In this document: in pieces, positions 59,401 through 64,000 of the stretch
Position numbering within the stretch: the first letter of the stretch is position 1
Layout of the letters: the number at the start of each line of letters is the position of its first letter
From: Lycocorax pyrrhopterus obiensis
Taxonomy: Eukaryota > Chordata > Aves > Passeriformes > Paradisaeidae
NCBI GenBank assembly: GCA_014706295.1
Contig: JACSVZ010000039.1
Location: 1,860,001 to 1,924,000, forward strand
Direction of reading: 5' to 3'
Length of the DNA: 64,000 nt
Translations under genes and position numbers: made by a program
The notes under the pieces: model-generated
Databases searched by the model: none
Told to the model about the DNA's origin: nothing
The model's input: the letters and a program-made list of their open reading frames with translations, nothing else

Positions 59401-62400
59401 ATGGCTATGATCCAAGAGCCCAAGAAAACAAACTAGAGTTACTCCAAATTAGATGTCTCTGAAGTGTGCATCGAGTCAGCCGCAGGGCTTCAGTATTCCT
59501 GATTTCCTACTACAAATCCACTCATATTCATTGTTCGGTGAGTGTGGTTTGCTACATATGGCAGGACTAGACCCAGGTGTAGCACAGCAGCACATTCATA
59601 AAAGTCTGTGGAACAACAGGTGAGATGAACCTTCATGCCAGGTAGAGCTGTTCATTGGCAGATTACACAGGACCTTATTGCACATTGTTCAGGTTACTTT
59701 CAGTTCTCTGAGTTATTATTGTTCCATACACAAGGATCACCGCATGTCAAACACACACAACCAGGAATATTTTAGTTAGGGTTTTTATTAATGGAGGTAG
59801 ATCAAACTTTTTTTTTTTTTAATTGAATTAAATAGAACTTTCTTCTGTTGCTAACCTAGGGTCATGAGATGTCATTTCACCATTCTTCAGCATTTATTAA
59901 TATTCTGTCATTTTTTCATAATATTATCTGACTTGGTTGCAGCTTCCTGGATAACTTCCTGTATGACTGAATGGGAAACAAACCTGAGAGCTTCACACTC
60001 ACAAGACTCAGTTCTGCTAAGCGAAAGCCAAGATCGGCATTTTTGAAAACTCTCCTACAGAAGCAAATGAACCGAACTCAAACTCCAAAATAGAAATGAA
60101 AGTGTACTTATGTAAATTCATAAATAAACAAGAGAAAAGCAGGCAGCAGAAGTGAGTGATCCTTCTTTCCTTGGCATGCTGGTGGTTTTTTCCTACTTCT
60201 GTTTTTCATTCTGGCATAACTCTGCCCTTGCCCAAACTGCTCAAGTCACTGGGGTGTGAAAGGTCAGGCTGAAATGCAGACGGAAAATGAAGACCTAAAC
60301 CTCGCTTAGTAGTTCGAGAGACATCTTTGTGGAAATACGTGCATGGTATCCTGCAACCAGTTCATATTCATGTCCTTTATCTCTAGCTTTTGTTTCTTCT
60401 GTTGAGAAACTGAATTGTGAGAGGCAAAGCTCAGGTTTGGGACTATCAGCAAAGTGCTTAAGACAGTTTTCCACTACCTTGTTTTCTGATTTGCTTTTGT
60501 AGAAGCCCTGTAATTTTTTTGATGGAAAGACTAAGATCATTGGTAACCAATCTGACAAATGACTAGTTGCTCAGCCTCTTCAAAAATCATGTTGTATTTA
60601 TGGATATTCCATTATTTCATCTGAAATCAGGCATTGTGTGTTCTTCTTTCCGAATATTGACCAGGCTCTGAGTGTACTCCAGCCAGCTGGCTGCATGTTA
60701 AATCAGTGGTTGGACTGGCAGTTTGAAGCAATCCACAAGGAAAATGTGGGGAGCTAAATGCTGGATAGGAAATTAAACAGCACTGCTATAATCTGGCCTA
60801 TGCCCTGAAGCAATTTGGCTCACACAGAGGAGACTGTGTGTGAGAGGAACCTGATTCTACCGGCAGTCACAGATATAGGACGGACTTCAACTGGTCATGC
60901 ATTTTCCTAAAATCCAGATGAGCATCAGTGCACCACATGTCATCTTTCAGGTCACACTTGTCCCAGACAAGAGCTGTTTACCAAGAATGAGTAAGAAGTT
61001 GACAGCAGGGGAGCATGCACAAGAATTCCTCAGGGCATGCAGCATTATTGGTAACCTCCTCATGGAAACTCTGGCTTAGAGATGTTATGCAAACAAAACA
61101 AATATTAGCAGCAATTAGGGGACTTAGAGAGAGAATTATTCACACCAACAAAGCTATCTCTCAGGGCTCGTATAAGACAGTCATAAACCCTGCTCACTGC
61201 AGCCAAATCAACAGCATGACAACTGAAACTGGGAGCATAATAGGCGAGGGATCAAGCTGGAAAAACCAGGCACAGCAGGAGGCAGAGTTGGAGAACACAG
61301 ACCAGAAGGTTCCACGTGGCATCACAGACTGAGGCATGACATCTTTGTCATTCAGCAGGAGATCTCATGACCTTGTAATAGTTTGTCTCTTGCAGCCATG
61401 CTTGCAAGCCCACAGTGGCTATTAGCGAGTTGTGGTGGTGGCTTCCGCTGCTTCCTGGCAGGGAAGGGACTAGATCTCACACCATTGCTGTGTTTACTGC
61501 AATAAATATTGGGTGACACATTGGGTGGCTTTGCTTACTAGTTATCACTGTCTGAAAGTGGCATGACTTGTCACAAGTGGGTACAACAGTAACAAAATCA
61601 ATGAGGCTTTCAGAAATTTTGAAAGGGAAGAATTAGCAGACGAAATGAAAGTTGCAGAAAAGATTCAGAAAAATTATATAAGTTGTGCAATAGCTTTTGT
61701 TCTATAGTATAAAGTAACTTTTACATATCAGTATATTCAATTTAGGATACAACATTTTTTGTGGTATTTCTATACTGATCTACCCTACATTTTCATCTTC
61801 AAGAATAAGTTAGATGTCAGAAACCAGTTCAGACCATCAAGCAACTGGGGGCTTCTCAGATCTATATAGAATTGCAGCTGAAGATTCAAAGTGTAGCATA
61901 GTTCAGCTTTGTTGTATCGTATCTTGAGAGATATGAAATCTGCCTATTAGTTCTACTGAAAGCCATTTAGAAATTTTTGTTTAGTTGTGTAATGAAGAAA
62001 TGGAAATATTTTCCCTTTCAGTCTATTAACCACAGTAAGTTAGGAAATGGAGAGTATTCAGTGGGCATGCTCTGCAAACACACCATTCTGGATCAAACTC
62101 AGCACTTGCTATTTTAGGATTGATGGCAGTCATTCCCAAAGGCCCCCTCCAGGGCTGTATCGTACTAACTTGGGAAGGAGACAATTCCTGCTGAGAAGGA
62201 TTTACCAAATGAATACAAATAAATGAGGTTAAAAGTCCAGCCAGCCTTCTTAGTTACATGTGTCCCAAGTTTTGTTTCTTTTCTTTGTTTTGCCTTGATT
62301 GTTTGGGGGACAGAAGAGATGGATTAATCAATGAGGCTACACATGCACCAGTAAAGAAAAAAAGAAGAAGGAAGAGGAAAAGCCTGCTACTAGCCTTGTC

Positions 62401-62635
62401 ACGACAGTCAAGCCTAGGCTTTGCTGATGCAATGCCAGAACTGTGCCTGAAAGACTTATCTGAGAGAATGCAAAGATTAAATCACACAGCTTTTTCCATA
62501 CTCCCAAGGCATTCAAAACATCTCATGTCAAAACGTGGATGTCAAACCCTGACATGTGTCAGCTGTGCAATATGAAAGATAACAAATTTGGAATTTCAAA
62601 TTAAGAATGTTTTTCATTGATGAGACATTAAAAAA
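59401..62635. other. Unique noncoding DNA
   Basis: No gene is supported. Two plus-strand frames of 105 codons (61015-61332 and 62258-62575) have no known domain. The second contains a very basic K/R run (KKKRRRKRK) that would act as a nuclear-localisation-like signal if translated, but it derives from an A/G-rich tract at about 62355-62385. A GC-richer patch lies at 61.2-61.5 kb. Confidence 0.5.
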
Positions 62636-62637
62636 TA

Positions 62638-62686
62638 CTCCTGAGTTGGTGCTTGAGATGCCATAAATACTCTACCAACTCAGAAG
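62638..62686. other. Hairpin with 10-bp perfect stem
   Basis: CTGAGTTGGT (62641-62650) and ACCAACTCAG (62674-62683) pair perfectly around a 23-base loop, with two more pairs beyond one mismatch. The loop size is like that of small RNA hairpins, but the stem is short. Confidence 0.6.
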
Positions 62687-62689
62687 TGA

Positions 62690-64000
62690 CATAACTTTTT
62701 CTATAGCAATAGATCTACATTTTAAGGTTTATTAATTGCCTGACCATTTACATAATGCTGTAGTTTCAGGGCTTTCATCTGTCTCTCTAGACCATTATCT
62801 TGGGAAATCAACAGTAAAACTAATTAAGTATGCTTAATTACTTCTGCTGTTCAGTCTCTTTAATATTACTCTTGTTTCGTGAATTTCCAAAATGCCTTTC
62901 ACTAAGATTGTTACAAAGTTTTTAAAATTAAAAGTAGCCAGATAGACAGTCTTCTAAGGAAGCAGATTCCCCATATCTAGACTTAGTTTTCTCTTCTTGG
63001 GTGTATTTTTCTAAACAAAATTATTTGGTATGATTATTGTTACTCTCCTTGCTATCAGTTTTCCAATAACATTTTGTACCAGTGGAACCTCTGACATGGA
63101 AAGAAGGTGTTTACCCTACTCTTAATGTATCCTATTTTTTTTGCTTTTGGAACATGGAGTAAAAGCTGGTATCCTATTTTAATGCAAGCTGTCAGGCTAA
63201 TGAGACAAAGGTCTAATGGAAGAAGAATTTTGAAAAAGGCTCATCAATACTTACAAGTTAAGGAGTAGTATTTGAAGTGCCAGTACAATATATGTCCATT
63301 TTTTCCAGTGATGGTTTCCCCTGTCTAAATGGCGAATCATCGGCTATCAATCATGATGATATTTACTGGTGAATGTATTTTGTTTCCACTAGATTTTAAC
63401 TGAATACAGACATACTGCAACTTGTATTTCAAGCAGTGCTACTGATTCCCCCACCCACTGCTACTGAATGTAGTGTTTAATAACTATACTGATAGAAAAA
63501 AACATTGAATAAACACATATCTAATAATCAAGAAAATAACAGACTTACCTGAGCTATGGTCTGAGAACATAGACCAACATTTGGGTTAAGGGTTATGGAG
63601 AAAAACTGAAGTACAGTATTCTCTCGTGGACTTGAGACTCTCTCACCACTGAAGGATCTCAGATTTCTTAATGTGTAGCCCTACAGTTATTAGTCAGCAT
63701 AGAAGTGATAAAATCTTTCACTCTTATGTCATTATTACAGAAAGATCAAGGAAAGGCCTTTGTCAACTCCTTTTTCTGCCTTACAATAGAAAAACATCGA
63801 GTAGAACATAGCTACCAGTGATAAAAATGCTTCATGTTCCCAAAGCTATTGAGAACAAAAAACCAAAATAGCAATGTGCAGGTAATACTTGGATCTACTC
63901 TGTGGATCTTTTCTATGAACAGAGCAAGAGAAAGACCAAAAAACAACCCAGACACGCATGTTGAACATTTGTGTTTATGGTTTCACACATGTCACCCTTC
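62690..64000. other. Unique noncoding DNA
   Basis: AT-rich sequence to the window end. No gene or repeat is recognised. Confidence 0.55.

Noticed and set aside
61015..61332. 105-codon plus-strand frame in a GC-richer patch
   Set aside because: No domain or repeat similarity could be recognised.
62258..62575. 105-codon frame with a basic nuclear-signal-like run
   Set aside because: The basic run is simply the translation of an A/G-rich tract. Nothing else resembles a protein domain.
1..64000. CRISPR arrays, tRNA or rRNA genes, bacterial operons, mitochondrial insertions
   Set aside because: No regularly spaced repeats, cloverleaf-type sequence, ribosomal sequence or mitochondrial gene order was seen. 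The repeat content is that of a vertebrate nuclear genome.

Overview
The window looks like a gene-poor, AT-rich stretch of a bird chromosome. The main clue is the repeat content. It holds at least nine pieces of CR1 retrotransposon, most of them 5'-truncated copies ending in the characteristic CR1 3' region and tail. It also holds a long terminal repeat (LTR) of the avian ERVL type and a second LTR, with TATA box, CCAAT boxes and polyadenylation signal, that resembles ERVK (endogenous betaretrovirus-like) LTRs. CR1 dominance with low total repeat density points to birds. The ERVK-like LTR would fit a songbird, but the species cannot be fixed from sequence alone.

I found no exon of a protein-coding gene that I can support, and no tRNA, rRNA, CRISPR array or bacterial-style operon. 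Every open frame is short, is usually open on both strands, and resembles no family I know, except frames that fall inside retrotransposon remnants.

Layout. 1-9.7 kb: unique AT-rich DNA. 9.97-11.15 kb: a 12-bp tandem repeat, the 3' end of an old CR1-superfamily element, then the ERVL-type LTR and a (TA)n microsatellite. 11.2-20.6 kb: unique DNA with a hairpin at 13.69 kb, a possible integrase relic at 18.7 kb and simple repeats. 21.2-21.7 kb: two CR1 3' ends in a row. 23.0 kb: a G-quadruplex-like G-run. 25.6 kb: a perfect 15-bp palindrome. 25.9-26.2 kb: a CR1. 32.9-33.3 kb: the ERVK-like solo LTR, followed by a possible MIR-like SINE. 37.2 kb: an old palindromic amniote repeat. 38.0-38.74 kb: a GC-richer block ending in a 39-bp tandem duplication. 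42.35 and 47.83 kb: two diverged direct copies of an unclassified repeat of about 240 bp. 44.9, 48.1, 51.6, 54.15, 57.0 and 59.3 kb: CR1 pieces, with an older L2/L3-like LINE protein remnant at 52.0-52.2 kb. The rest is unique noncoding DNA.

Nothing here forms a pathway or operon. The history is that of an intergenic or deep-intronic region with successive layers of retrotransposon insertion. I saw no convincing new biological system. The best leads are the unclassified repeat pair, the integrase-like relic, the GC-rich block with its tandem duplication, and the near-complete hairpins.
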